Assembly (NCBI RefSeq): GCF_007992495.1
Contig: NZ_BKAJ01000032.1
Coordinates: forward strand, 1 to 64,000
Origin: Reyranella soli
Lineage (GTDB): Bacteria; Pseudomonadota; Alphaproteobacteria; Reyranellales; Reyranellaceae
Direction of reading: 5' to 3'
Length of the DNA stretch: 64,000 bases
Shown: positions 1-7,559 of the stretch, piece by piece
How positions within the stretch are numbered: position 1 is the stretch's first letter
Layout of the letters: each line of letters starts with the position of its first letter
Position numbers and translations under genes: made by a program
The notes under the pieces: model-generated
Database searches by the model: none
What the model saw: the letters and a program-made list of their open reading frames with translations, nothing else
Told to the model about the DNA's origin: nothing

Positions 1-3
1 AAC

Positions 4-36
4 ATGACCATGAGCGGGCCTGGAGGCCCGCGGTCC
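4..36. repeat. Partial palindromic repeat, family A
   Basis: This copy contains the core gagcgggcctggaggcccgc, an inverted repeat seen again at 3153-3181 and, as a sequence variant, inside 1492-1550. It lies just downstream of the amidase stop codon and may extend beyond the window edge. I infer an intergenic REP-like element that could act as a transcription terminator. Confidence 0.6.
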
Positions 37-46
37 GGCAAGATTC

Positions 47-1447
47 TCAGTGCTCAGGATCGATCGGCTTCACCACGCCTTCGGCGGCCTCGATGACCTC
101 GCCAGCATCGAGGCAGAGATCCTCGCGATTGCGCATGCTCATGATCTGCACGCCAGTCCGCAGCTTCTCGTGGCTGCCGACGGGCACGGCGAGCCCCGGC
201 AGGCCGAGCAGGGGCGCCAGCAGGGCCGAGCGCATCGATTGCAGGACGTCCCTCTGTCCCTCCACGGTGACGTCGGCGCGCTGCTTGGGCGGCAGGTCGC
301 AGAGCGTCGGCAGGATCACCAAAGGCCATTGATGGAAGAAGGTCATCCAGCGCAGCATCAGCCCTTCGCGCTCGGTCAGCGCTGCGACGTAGCCCTGCAG
401 GTCGACGGCCTTCTGGACCTGCAGCCACGCCTGCATCGCGGCAATGGCGTCGGGATCGCCCATCTTCTGCATCTGCGGCCACAGGCCACCGAAGACGTCG
501 GTGACGCAGATCATGTGCCAGAGCTCGACGCCGCGCTCCATGTCGGGCGGCAGGATCTCCTCGACGACATAGCCCGCGGCCTGCAGATGCTTGCCGGCGA
601 GCCGCACGGCGGCGGCCTGGGCGGGATGGGTCGGGCCGCCCGGCACCTCGGGCACGATGGCGACCTTGATGGGCCGCGCCGGCGGCGGGCCCTGCATCGG
701 CACGTCGTTCCAGCGCCAGTCGCGGCGATCGCCGCGCGCCATGACCTCGAGCGCCAGCCGGGCATCGCGCACCGAGCGCGTGTGGGGGCCCTGCGTCGCC
801 ATCAGGATGGCGCCGATCGGCCGGCCGGTCGGCGCGCTGGGATTCAGCGAAGGAATGCGGGCGAAGCCGGTGCGCAGGCCGACCACACCGTTGCAATAGG
901 CAGGGATGCGGACCGACCCGCCGATGTCGTTGCCGTGGGCGATGGCGCCGATGCCGGTCGCCGTTGCCGCACCCGCGCCGCCGCTCGAGCCGCCCGGCGT
1001 CACCGTCCGGTCGCGCGGATTGTAGGTGCAGCCATGCAGGGCATTGTCGGTGAAGATACGCATCGAGAAGGCCGGCGCATTGGTGCGCCCGACGATGATC
1101 GCGCCGGCATGCTTGAGGTTGGCGACGACCGGGCTGTCCTCCTTGGCGATGAAGTCCTTCAGCGCGACGACGCCGTTGTCGGTCGGCAGCCCCGCCTGGT
1201 CGACGTTGACCTTGGTCGTCACGGGCACGCCATGCAGCGGCGGCAGGGCATGGCCACGCGCGCGGGCGGCATCGGCGGTCTCGGCGGCGGCGCGCGCCTC
1301 CGGCTCGAGCACGCGAACGACGGCGTTGACCGTCGGATTGACCGCGTGCAGCCGCTTCAGGACCGAATCGACGGCTTCGCGGGCTGAGGCTTGGCCGGTG
1401 CGGATGAGGCGGGCAAGGTCGGTCGCGTCGTATTGCCAGAGTTCCAT
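47..1447 (-). CDS. Amidase (amidase signature family)
   Basis: This 466-aa protein is an amidase-signature hydrolase that cleaves carboxamides to acid and ammonia; the substrate cannot be read from sequence. The Ser-cisSer-Lys triad is visible: Lys79 in TTKVN, the GGSSGG loop at 152-157 with the cis-Ser, and nucleophile Ser178 in GNDIGGSVRIP. Length matches the family. I chose ATG 1447 because homology to amidases (MELWQYDATDL) begins there, although the frame stays open upstream. A second amidase of the same family lies at 32428-33849. It is separated from the VOC gene upstream by a 107-bp gap filled with a palindromic repeat, so it may have its own transcript. Confidence 0.9.
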   Translation of the reverse strand: MELWQYDATDLARLIRTGQASAREAVDSVLKRLHAVNPTVNAVVRVLEPEARAAAETADAARARGHALPPLHGVPVTTKVNVDQAGLPTDNGVVALKDFIAKEDSPVVANLKHAGAIIVGRTNAPAFSMRIFTDNALHGCTYNPRDRTVTPGGSSGGAGAATATGIGAIAHGNDIGGSVRIPAYCNGVVGLRTGFARIPSLNPSAPTGRPIGAILMATQGPHTRSVRDARLALEVMARGDRRDWRWNDVPMQGPPPARPIKVAIVPEVPGGPTHPAQAAAVRLAGKHLQAAGYVVEEILPPDMERGVELWHMICVTDVFGGLWPQMQKMGDPDAIAAMQAWLQVQKAVDLQGYVAALTEREGLMLRWMTFFHQWPLVILPTLCDLPPKQRADVTVEGQRDVLQSMRSALLAPLLGLPGLAVPVGSHEKLRTGVQIMSMRNREDLCLDAGEVIEAAEGVVKPIDPEH

Positions 1448-1491
1448 TAAGCAAAGTCCTTCGGTTTGAGGATGACATGCGGTGTCATGCC

Positions 1492-1550
1492 GGAGCGCGG
1501 ACCTCCAGGTCCGCCTCATGATCATGAGCGGACCTGGAGGTCCGCGCTCC
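1492..1550. repeat. Long intergenic palindrome, family A
   Basis: The left arm (ggagcgcggacctccaggtc onward) is mirrored by the right arm ending gaggtccgcgctcc, around a tcatgatcatga centre. One extra C in the left arm would bulge. It fills the gap between the VOC gene and the amidase and could form a long hairpin. Related copies are at 4-36, 3044-3181 and 49276-49333. Confidence 0.75.
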
Positions 1551-1554
1551 GTGA

Positions 1555-1917
1555 CTAGGAGGCTTTCTGCGATTCCATGCCGAAGAAGATCATGTTGCCG
1601 TCGAGGTCGGCAACGTCGAAGTCGCGCAGCCCGTAGTCGTAATCCTTCGGCGCCTTGAGCACGCGGGCGCCGCGCTTCACCAGGTCGGCATGGAGCCCAT
1701 CGACATCGTCGACGAAGATCGACACCGCGCCATGTCCCGGCAGCCGTGGCGTCTGCGAGGCGGCGACCAGGTGCAGGCTCACCTCGCCCGAGCACAGGCC
1801 GACATAGAAGGTGGGATTGCCGTATTCGAAGGCGACGTCGAAGCCCAGTATGTCGCGGAAGTAGGCGAGGCTCGCCATGACGTCCTTCACGGTGAAGATG
1901 GTGATGCTGGCGCGCAT
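1555..1917 (-). CDS. VOC superfamily (glyoxalase/bleomycin-resistance-like) protein
   Basis: This 120-aa single-domain VOC protein shows the usual opening pattern (hydrophobic strand, VKDVMASLAYFRDILGF) and the C-terminal strand DFDVADLDGNMIFFG. VOC proteins bind a metal or small ligand and include lyases, dioxygenases and drug-binding proteins; the substrate here is unknown. The start is ATG 1917, preceded by GGGGAGAG; a TTG one codon upstream is less likely. It lies downstream of the TetR gene on the same strand with a 31-bp gap, so the two are probably co-transcribed. Confidence 0.8.
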   Translation of the reverse strand: MRASITIFTVKDVMASLAYFRDILGFDVAFEYGNPTFYVGLCSGEVSLHLVAASQTPRLPGHGAVSIFVDDVDGLHADLVKRGARVLKAPKDYDYGLRDFDVADLDGNMIFFGMESQKAS

Positions 1918-1948
1918 CAAGGTGCTCTCCCCAAGATCAGGCCGAAGC

Positions 1949-2533
1949 CTAGAGCGCAGGGACGACCGCGTCGAGAAGCTGGTCGACGAAGCCGCGCGTG
2001 ATCGGCGCGTGGCCCATCAGCAGGCGGTAGAAGAGCGGACCGAAGATGAGGTCGAGCGCCAGATCGATGTCGGCCGGCGGGAAGACCAGTTGCTCAGCGA
2101 TGCACCGTTCGAGCATCAGGCGGGCCGCATCGCGGTTGCGGGCGATGAACTCGTTGCGGAACGCCTTGGCGAGCTCGGTCTCGGACTGCGCGGCCGCGAC
2201 CATGGCGGCGACGCTGCGGCCGCCGGGTGCGGCGAAAGCGTCGGCCACGGCATGAAGCTGGGCGCGCAACGCCGCGAGCGGCGATCGGGACGTCTTGCCG
2301 GCGGCGGGAGCGCCCGAGGCTTCGAGAAACGCCGCCATCGCCACGGCCGGTGCGTTGGGCCAGTAGCGATAGATCGTGGGTCGGCTGACGCCGGCCTTGG
2401 CGGCGATCGCCTCGATGGTGACCGCGGTGAGGCCGCCGTTGTCGAGCAAGGCACGGGCGGCGGTGAGGATGGCCGTGCGGGTACGCGGATCGCGCGGGCG
2501 ACCACGGCTGGCAGGAGAGGGGGCTTGACTCAT
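1949..2533 (-). CDS. TetR/AcrR family transcriptional regulator
   Basis: The 194-aa protein has an N-terminal TetR helix-turn-helix at about residues 18-62, with the recognition-helix signature GVSRPTIYRYWPN. The C-terminal ligand-binding domain is helical and not family-diagnostic. It is divergent from the PhnB-like VOC gene at 2582, and the 48-bp gap holds a near-perfect inverted repeat (2543-2561) that is very likely its operator. It probably represses itself and the divergent gene, and the downstream VOC gene may share its transcript. The inducer is unknown. Confidence 0.9.
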   Translation of the reverse strand: MSQAPSPASRGRPRDPRTRTAILTAARALLDNGGLTAVTIEAIAAKAGVSRPTIYRYWPNAPAVAMAAFLEASGAPAAGKTSRSPLAALRAQLHAVADAFAAPGGRSVAAMVAAAQSETELAKAFRNEFIARNRDAARLMLERCIAEQLVFPPADIDLALDLIFGPLFYRLLMGHAPITRGFVDQLLDAVVPAL

Positions 2534-2542
2534 GGGCTATTA

Positions 2543-2561
2543 ACGTTACGATACGTAACGT
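2543..2561. promoter_or_regulatory. Probable TetR operator
   Basis: The inverted repeat acgttacg-ata-cgtaacgt has perfect 8-bp arms and a 3-bp spacer. It lies between the divergent TetR and PhnB-like genes, 10 bp upstream of the TetR ATG and 20 bp upstream of the other, so binding would block both promoters. The surrounding sequence is the only AT-rich patch in the area. Confidence 0.75.
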
Positions 2562-2581
2562 AATATAACACAGGTGAGGTC

Positions 2582-3040
2582 ATGAGCGCAAAGGATCAGA
2601 CCCTTCGAGCCCACATGACGGTGCACGATGCCAAGGAGGCGATCGCCTTCTATGCCAAGGCGTTCGGCGCCACCGAGCTGTTCCGCCTGACCGAGCCGTC
2701 CGGCCGCGTCGGGCACGCGGAGATCAGGATCGGCGACAGCGTGCTCATGTTGAACGACGAGTACCCCGACTTCGGTGCGAAGAGCCCGGCGGCGATCGGC
2801 GGTTCGCCTGTGGCGTTCCATATCCAGGTACCCGACGCCGACAAGGCGGTCGATCGCGCCATCAAGGCGGGCGCCACGCTGATGCGCGAGGTGCAGGACC
2901 AGTTCTATGGCGACCGCTCGGGCATGGTCGCCTGTCCGTTCGGCTACCGCTGGTTCCTGGCGGCAACGAAGGAAGTCGTCAGCCCGGAAGAGATGCAGAA
3001 GCGCTGGACCAGGATGCTGGAAGGCGGGAAGGTCGAGTAG
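2582..3040 (+). CDS. PhnB-like VOC family protein
   Basis: The 152-aa product resembles the PhnB/YdcR-type branch of the VOC superfamily. It opens with a strand and helix (LRAHMTVHDAKEAIAFYAKA), has the central HAEIRIGDSVLMLNDE, and ends with the GDRSGMVACPFGYRWFLA strand. Despite the name, no phosphonate role is implied. The ATG follows the purine-rich aggtgaggtc. It is divergent from the TetR gene and shares its operator region, so a role in the response governed by that regulator is inferred. Transcription probably ends in the nested palindrome just downstream. Confidence 0.8.
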   Translation: MSAKDQTLRAHMTVHDAKEAIAFYAKAFGATELFRLTEPSGRVGHAEIRIGDSVLMLNDEYPDFGAKSPAAIGGSPVAFHIQVPDADKAVDRAIKAGATLMREVQDQFYGDRSGMVACPFGYRWFLAATKEVVSPEEMQKRWTRMLEGGKVE

Positions 3041-3043
3041 TCA

Positions 3044-3181
3044 TTGGACCGCGGGCCTCCAGGCCCGCTCATACTCTTCCGGACTGCCGGCCTCCGGCCG
3101 GCATTCATGATCATGAGCCGGCCAGAGGCCGGCGGTCCGGAAGACGAAGACCATGAGCGGGCCTGGAGGCCCGCGGTCCAA
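3044..3181. repeat. Nested palindromic repeats, families A and B
   Basis: Outer arms at 3044-3072 and 3153-3181 are reverse complements (ttggaccgcgggcctccagg onward), enclosing an inner palindrome at 3077-3143 with arms cttccggactgccggcc and ggccggcggtccggaag around tcatgatcatga. The element sits between two convergent genes and could terminate both transcripts. Its nested structure suggests one repeat unit inserted within another. Confidence 0.75.
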
Positions 3182-3185
3182 TGAG

Positions 3186-3500
3186 TCAATCCCCAGCATT
3201 CTCCGCGATCCACTCCGCATACGCCGGATAGACGTGCTCGAAGGCGAAGGCATGAATCGCCGGCAGCTCATAGGGATGCAGCTCGCGGATGGTGCTCTCG
3301 ACCAGCGCGTAACGCTCGTCGGTGGTCTTGAACAGGACGCGCAGCTCGGGCTCCTGCTGGATCTCGCCCTTCCAACTGTAGACGCTCTCGATTTGCGAGA
3401 TCTGCGCACACGCCGCGAGCTTGCGCTCGACCAGCGTGTGCGCCAGGCGATGCGCATCCTCGCGCGTGGCGACAGTGGTGACGACGGCGATCGGCTTCAC
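3186..3500 (-). CDS. cutA: CutA divalent-cation tolerance protein
   Basis: The 104-aa product matches CutA in length and motifs: the N-terminal VVTTVATREDAHRLAHTLVERKLAACAQI segment and the C-terminal YELPAIHAF followed by YAEWI. CutA forms trimers with a ferredoxin-like fold and was linked to copper tolerance in E. coli; its exact role is unsettled. The start is GTG 3500, overlapping the stop of the upstream HtrA-like gene as GTGA, so the two are translationally coupled in one operon. Confidence 0.92.
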   Translation of the reverse strand: MKPIAVVTTVATREDAHRLAHTLVERKLAACAQISQIESVYSWKGEIQQEPELRVLFKTTDERYALVESTIRELHPYELPAIHAFAFEHVYPAYAEWIAENAGD

Positions 3501-4543
3501 TTGCGCTGTTCCTCGCTCCGTCCCTCCAGGCGCTCGGCCGGCAGCACGACGACCTGCTTGAGCACGCTGCCGGCGATGACGGTGAAGGACGTGGCAACGT
3601 CGATGAGCGCTCCGCTCAGCAGCCGAACCAGGTCGTCGGCGCCGGTCACCGGCTCGCCGTCCAGGGCCAGCACGATGTTGCCGGTCTGAAGGCCGGCTTT
3701 GGCCGCCGGACTGTCCGGCTCGAGGCTGGCGATCGCCACGCCGAAGGCCTGCTTCAGTCCCAGAGCGAGCGCGAGTCGGCGCGGCAGCGGCACGGTCTGG
3801 CCGGCGACGCCGATGAAGGCGCGGCGCACCCGGCCATGGCGCACGATCTCGCTCACGACATGGCTTGCCGTGTTGCTGGCGACGGCGAAGCAGATGCCCT
3901 GGGCGCCGGCGATCACGGCTGTGTTGATGCCGATGACCTCGCCGCGCGAGGAGACCAGCGGGCCGCCCGAGTTGCCGGGATTGAGCGCGGCATCGGTCTG
4001 GATGACGTCGTCGATCAGCCGGCCGCTGTAGGAGCGCAGCGAGCGGCCGAGCGCCGACACCACGCCCGCCGTCACCGTCGATTCGAAGCCGAGCGGATTG
4101 CCGATCGCGACCACGAGCTGGCCGCGGCGCAAGCCCTTGGAGTTGCCGAGCTTCGCCGCCGGCAGGGACACGTCGTCGACCACGCGCAGCAGCGCCAGGT
4201 CGGTATGCGGATCGTCGCCCAGCACGCGCGCCTTGACGGTGCGCGTGTCGGCCAGTGCCAGCCGCACGGCCGACGCGCCCTGCACGACGTGGCTATTGGT
4301 CAATACCAGGCCATCGGGCGAGATCACCACGCCCGAGCCGGTACCGCCGCGCTGCCGCTTCTCGCGGTCGGGCGGCGTCTCGACCCGCACGACGGCGGGA
4401 CCGACGCGGTCGACGACGTCGACCACGGCCTGGGAGTAGGCATCGAACAGAGGCTGATCGTTGGGGGCGGTTTCCGGGAGGGAACCAACTTCCCCCGACG
4501 GGGTCGTCTCGTCGAGGACGAGAGACGGATGGAAGTCGAACAT
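3497..4543 (-). CDS. HtrA/DegP-like trypsin-type serine protease with PDZ domain
   Basis: The 348-aa protein carries a chymotrypsin-fold protease domain (about 40-235) and one PDZ domain (about 245-335). The triad is His85 (TNSHVV), Asp115 (TDLALL) and Ser192 (NPGNSGGP). It is shorter than DegP, with one PDZ domain as in DegS, but it has no N-terminal signal peptide or membrane anchor, so it may be cytoplasmic. The start is ATG 4543. It is co-transcribed with cutA through a GTGA overlap. Protein quality control is inferred from the family. Confidence 0.88.
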   Translation of the reverse strand: MFDFHPSLVLDETTPSGEVGSLPETAPNDQPLFDAYSQAVVDVVDRVGPAVVRVETPPDREKRQRGGTGSGVVISPDGLVLTNSHVVQGASAVRLALADTRTVKARVLGDDPHTDLALLRVVDDVSLPAAKLGNSKGLRRGQLVVAIGNPLGFESTVTAGVVSALGRSLRSYSGRLIDDVIQTDAALNPGNSGGPLVSSRGEVIGINTAVIAGAQGICFAVASNTASHVVSEIVRHGRVRRAFIGVAGQTVPLPRRLALALGLKQAFGVAIASLEPDSPAAKAGLQTGNIVLALDGEPVTGADDLVRLLSGALIDVATSFTVIAGSVLKQVVVLPAERLEGRSEEQRK

Positions 4544-4577
4544 GCCCGTATATGGGGATTGGGTCGCAAGACGTCAC

Positions 4578-4653
4578 GTCGTCCTGAGCGCAGCGAAGGA
4601 CCTCATCGCCGCTTGCAACCGGAATGAGATCCTTCGCTTCGCTCAGGATGACG
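4578..4653. repeat. Palindromic repeat, family C (gcttcgctcaggatgac type)
   Basis: Arms gtcctgagcgcagcgaagga and ccttcgcttcgctcaggatg flank a 17-bp loop. The element lies between the protease start and the glutamine-synthetase-like stop codon, both on the minus strand, so it may terminate the incoming transcript. The type recurs at 57966-58032 and as a half site at 58864-58890. Such elements are common in alphaproteobacterial genomes. Confidence 0.75.
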
Positions 4654-4662
4654 GCTGCGCCG

Positions 4663-6102
4663 TCAGAACAGCGAGAAATACTCGCGCTGCTCCCAGTCGC
4701 TGACCTCCGACTCGAACCGTTCGATCTCGGCCTGTTTCAGCTTGAGGTAATAGTCGACGAAGAAATCGCCGAACCCGGCCCGCAATGCCTTGTCCTCACC
4801 GAGGGCTGCCAGCGCCTCGCCCAGCGAGCGTGGCAGGGCTGCCGCCTTCGTTTCGTAAGGGCTGTCGGCCGACGGTCCGGGATCGAGCTTGCGGTCGATG
4901 CCGTCCAGGCCGCTCACGATCTGGCTCGCCATATATAGGTAGGGATTGGCGGCGGGCTCGCCGACGCGGTTCTCCAGATGCGTCGCCGGATCGCCCGGCC
5001 CGCCCAGCACCCGGACCATGACGCCGCGATTGTCCTGGCCCCAGACGGCATGGTCGGGCGCCAGCGAGAACGGCCGATAGCGCTTGTAGCCGTTCAGCGT
5101 CGGCGTCGAGAAGGCGGCGGCGCCACGGGCGTGGTGCAGCAGGCCCGCCATGTAGTGCATGGCGAGCGGCGACAATGGCTCGCGCCCGTCCATGAAGGCG
5201 TTGGCGTGCGTCTTGCGGTCCTTCAGCGACTGATGCAGGTGCCAGCCGCTCGACATGACGTTGGCGAGCCGTGGCCGGCACATGAAGGTGAGGTGATAGC
5301 CGTGGCGCTGGGCGATCTGCTTGGCGGCGCTGCGGAATAGCACCATGGCATCGGCCGGCTCCAGGCCAGTTCCGGCGCGGAAGGTGAACTCGACCTGGCT
5401 CGGCCCGAACTCGACCTCGATGGAACGCAGAGGCAGGCCGAGATCGACGATGTTGGTGCGCAGGATCTCCAGGATGGGATCCATCTCGTCGTAACGTTGC
5501 TCGGTCAGGTACTGGTAGCCCTGGTTCAGCAGCGACACGTCGGGCGGCTCTCCCGGCTGGCCGGGTTGACCGGCATCGCCGATGCCGAGCCTGCTCTTCT
5601 CCAGCTTGAACAGATGGAACTCGACTTCCAGGCCGGCGTAAAAATCGTAGCCGCGGTCGGCCAGCGTCTTCAGCGCGCGCTTGTAGACGTGCCGCGTGTC
5701 GAGCGGCATGGGCCGGCCGTCGGCAAAGAAGATGTCGCACAGCATCCAGCCCGAATGTGGCGCCCAGGGCAGGGCGTGGAAGGTGGCGGGGTCGGGCAGC
5801 ATCAGCACGTCGGCCGCACCCTCCAGTTCTTTCATGCCGAAGCCCGCGCCCGGCTGCCAGACCGGGAACACCGTGCGGTGCGCGGTGTCCTTCAAGAGCA
5901 TGGTGGCCGAGAAGCCGACGCCGTTCTTCAGCGCGGCGTCGATCTCGCTTGCCGCAAACGTCTTGCCGCGCAGCACGCCGTGCTGGTCGGCAAAGGCCAG
6001 CCGCACGACCGACATTTCGCCCGCCTGGATGCGGCGCTCGGCTTCGCGAGTCGCCGTCCTGCGTTCGTCCGTCCAGAGACCAGCGCGTTCGACCAGGGTC
6101 AT
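4663..6102 (-). CDS. Glutamine-synthetase-family ligase (gamma-glutamyl-amine synthetase-like)
   Basis: The 479-aa protein has the GS fold: an N-terminal beta-grasp domain, then catalytic motifs GLEVEFHLF, VEFGPSQVEFTF, SGWHLHQSL, LNGYKRYRPFSLAP and ENRVGEPAANPYLYMA. It lacks GlnA-I features such as the adenylylation Tyr loop, so amide ligation of another amine to glutamate is more likely than ammonia assimilation. It starts 5 bp after a Rieske oxygenase gene. In aniline catabolism (AtdA1/TdnQ), a GS-like enzyme makes a gamma-glutamyl amide that a Rieske oxygenase then attacks, which supports an amine-degradation role here by inference. A polyamine or ethanolamine ligase is an alternative. 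Confidence 0.82.
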   Translation of the reverse strand: MTLVERAGLWTDERRTATREAERRIQAGEMSVVRLAFADQHGVLRGKTFAASEIDAALKNGVGFSATMLLKDTAHRTVFPVWQPGAGFGMKELEGAADVLMLPDPATFHALPWAPHSGWMLCDIFFADGRPMPLDTRHVYKRALKTLADRGYDFYAGLEVEFHLFKLEKSRLGIGDAGQPGQPGEPPDVSLLNQGYQYLTEQRYDEMDPILEILRTNIVDLGLPLRSIEVEFGPSQVEFTFRAGTGLEPADAMVLFRSAAKQIAQRHGYHLTFMCRPRLANVMSSGWHLHQSLKDRKTHANAFMDGREPLSPLAMHYMAGLLHHARGAAAFSTPTLNGYKRYRPFSLAPDHAVWGQDNRGVMVRVLGGPGDPATHLENRVGEPAANPYLYMASQIVSGLDGIDRKLDPGPSADSPYETKAAALPRSLGEALAALGEDKALRAGFGDFFVDYYLKLKQAEIERFESEVSDWEQREYFSLF

Positions 6103-6107
6103 GCGGG

Positions 6108-7442
6108 CTACGCCACCAGAGGCGAGCGCGTGTGCGCCGCCCAGCTGGACTCCTTGCGGCGGCGCTCGTCGAACTCCTTCCAATAAGACTCCCAGCCCTC
6201 GGTCGGAGCCATGCCGTCGACGGTCGCCGGCCCTCGAACGGTAGCCGCCTGCGCCGGGTCGAGCCACATCAGCGGCTTCTCGCCGTTGCTCACCTGGCCG
6301 ATCGCCGATAGCAGCAGGCGGCGATAGGCGATGATCGCCTTGTCGCTGTAGCCCAGGTGCTCGCGCGTGCGGTCCTGGATCAGGCCCTGGCTTTCGATCG
6401 CCCACTGGTCGTGCACGTTGATGTCGAAGCCCATGCCGGTGAAGGTCTGGGACTTCTGTTCGGTGATATTGTAGCCGTAGTTGTTCTGCCGGCCGATGCG
6501 CGGCTTGTAGTCGGGCAGCTCGTAAAGCTGGAGCCTCTGCTCGCGCATCTGCTGGTGATCGACCGGCTTACCGAAGCTGGTGAAGATCGCGTACCAGTAG
6601 CAGGAGGTGTCGTCGATCGGCACATGCCACTGGGTGATCGTCATCTCCGTGCTCATCGGGATCACGAAGGCATAGGGGAAGACGAGGTTGGTCACCCGCA
6701 CGTGGGTATGCTTTTCGCTGATCTTGCGTAGCGTGAACAGGCGCAGGCCGTAGTCGGTGCCCTCGACGTCGATGGTCGGCCGCGCATACTCGCGCATCAT
6801 GCGGCTCATCGGGATGTTCGAATCGGCGGAGTTGGCGCGGAACTGCTTGCCGTAGGCCTCGCCCGACGGATCCTCGTCTTCGTAGAAGCGGTGAAGGTAG
6901 GAGGCGTGGGCGGGATCGATGCCGACCTCCAGCGCCTGCAGCCAGTTGCAGTCGATCATGCCCTTGAAGGCGAAAGCGTGTGTGCCGGGCGCCAGGAAGC
7001 AGTCGAAGTCGGGGAAGGCGGGCGCCTCGCCCTCGCCGAGATAGGCGAAGATGATCCCGTTCTTGACCACGACCGGATAGCTCTTCTGGCGGACGCGCTG
7101 GCAGAGCACGCTGCCGTCGGGCTCAGCCGGCGTCTCCAGGCACTTGCCGTCGACGTCGAACAGCCAGCCGTGGAACAGGCAGCGCAATCCGCCATCCTCG
7201 AGGCGGCCGTAGGCGAGGTCGGCACCGCGATGCGGGCAGCCGCGGTCTAGAAGGCCATGCCGGCCGCGCTCGTCGCGGAACAGCACGAAGTCCTGGCCCA
7301 GCACGCGCACCGCCTTGGCTGGGCGCTCGTCGGGCAATTCGTCGGTCAACGCCACCGGATGCCAGTAGTGGCGCATCAGCGCCCCGCACTTGGTGCCCGG
7401 ACCGACCTGGGTGATCAGCTCGTTCTGCTGCTGGCTCATCAT
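6108..7442 (-). CDS. Rieske aromatic-ring-hydroxylating oxygenase, large subunit (phthalate-dioxygenase-like)
   Basis: The 444-aa protein has an N-terminal Rieske domain with ligands Cys69-His71 (CPHRGADL) and Cys88-His91 (CLFHGW). A catalytic domain follows, with the mononuclear iron site and bridging Asp in EVGIDPAHASYLH (Asp176, His179, His184). The layout resembles alpha-only phthalate 4,5-dioxygenase or demethylase types, which need a separate reductase; none is encoded nearby. The start is ATG 7442 (or 7439) after GGAGGG. It forms an operon with the GS-like gene and is divergent from an IclR regulator whose operator-like palindrome lies in the gap. Confidence 0.9.
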   Translation of the reverse strand: MMSQQQNELITQVGPGTKCGALMRHYWHPVALTDELPDERPAKAVRVLGQDFVLFRDERGRHGLLDRGCPHRGADLAYGRLEDGGLRCLFHGWLFDVDGKCLETPAEPDGSVLCQRVRQKSYPVVVKNGIIFAYLGEGEAPAFPDFDCFLAPGTHAFAFKGMIDCNWLQALEVGIDPAHASYLHRFYEDEDPSGEAYGKQFRANSADSNIPMSRMMREYARPTIDVEGTDYGLRLFTLRKISEKHTHVRVTNLVFPYAFVIPMSTEMTITQWHVPIDDTSCYWYAIFTSFGKPVDHQQMREQRLQLYELPDYKPRIGRQNNYGYNITEQKSQTFTGMGFDINVHDQWAIESQGLIQDRTREHLGYSDKAIIAYRRLLLSAIGQVSNGEKPLMWLDPAQAATVRGPATVDGMAPTEGWESYWKEFDERRRKESSWAAHTRSPLVA

Positions 7443-7480
7443 GCTGGCTGCCCTCCGACCGACTATAGGCCAAGACAGAG

Positions 7481-7510
7481 TGTTACATTAACGAACATTC
7501 GTTCTATAAT
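7481..7510 (+). promoter_or_regulatory. IclR gene promoter with embedded inverted-repeat operator
   Basis: A -35-like gttaca (7482-7487) and a perfect -10 tataat (7505-7510) are 17 bp apart. Between them lies the inverted repeat aacgaa-ca-ttcgtt (7490-7503), a typical size and position for an IclR-family operator. The site lies between divergent genes, so it could control both the regulator and the Rieske/GS operon. Confidence 0.65.
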
Positions 7511-7559
7511 GGATTATTCGGCGATCCGCCCTTTGCTGGCAAGACCCCATGAGCAGCGC

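Noticed and set aside
50-1387. Long plus-strand open frame opposite the first amidase
   Set aside because: It is the antisense shadow of a clear amidase in GC-rich DNA and has no recognisable domain.
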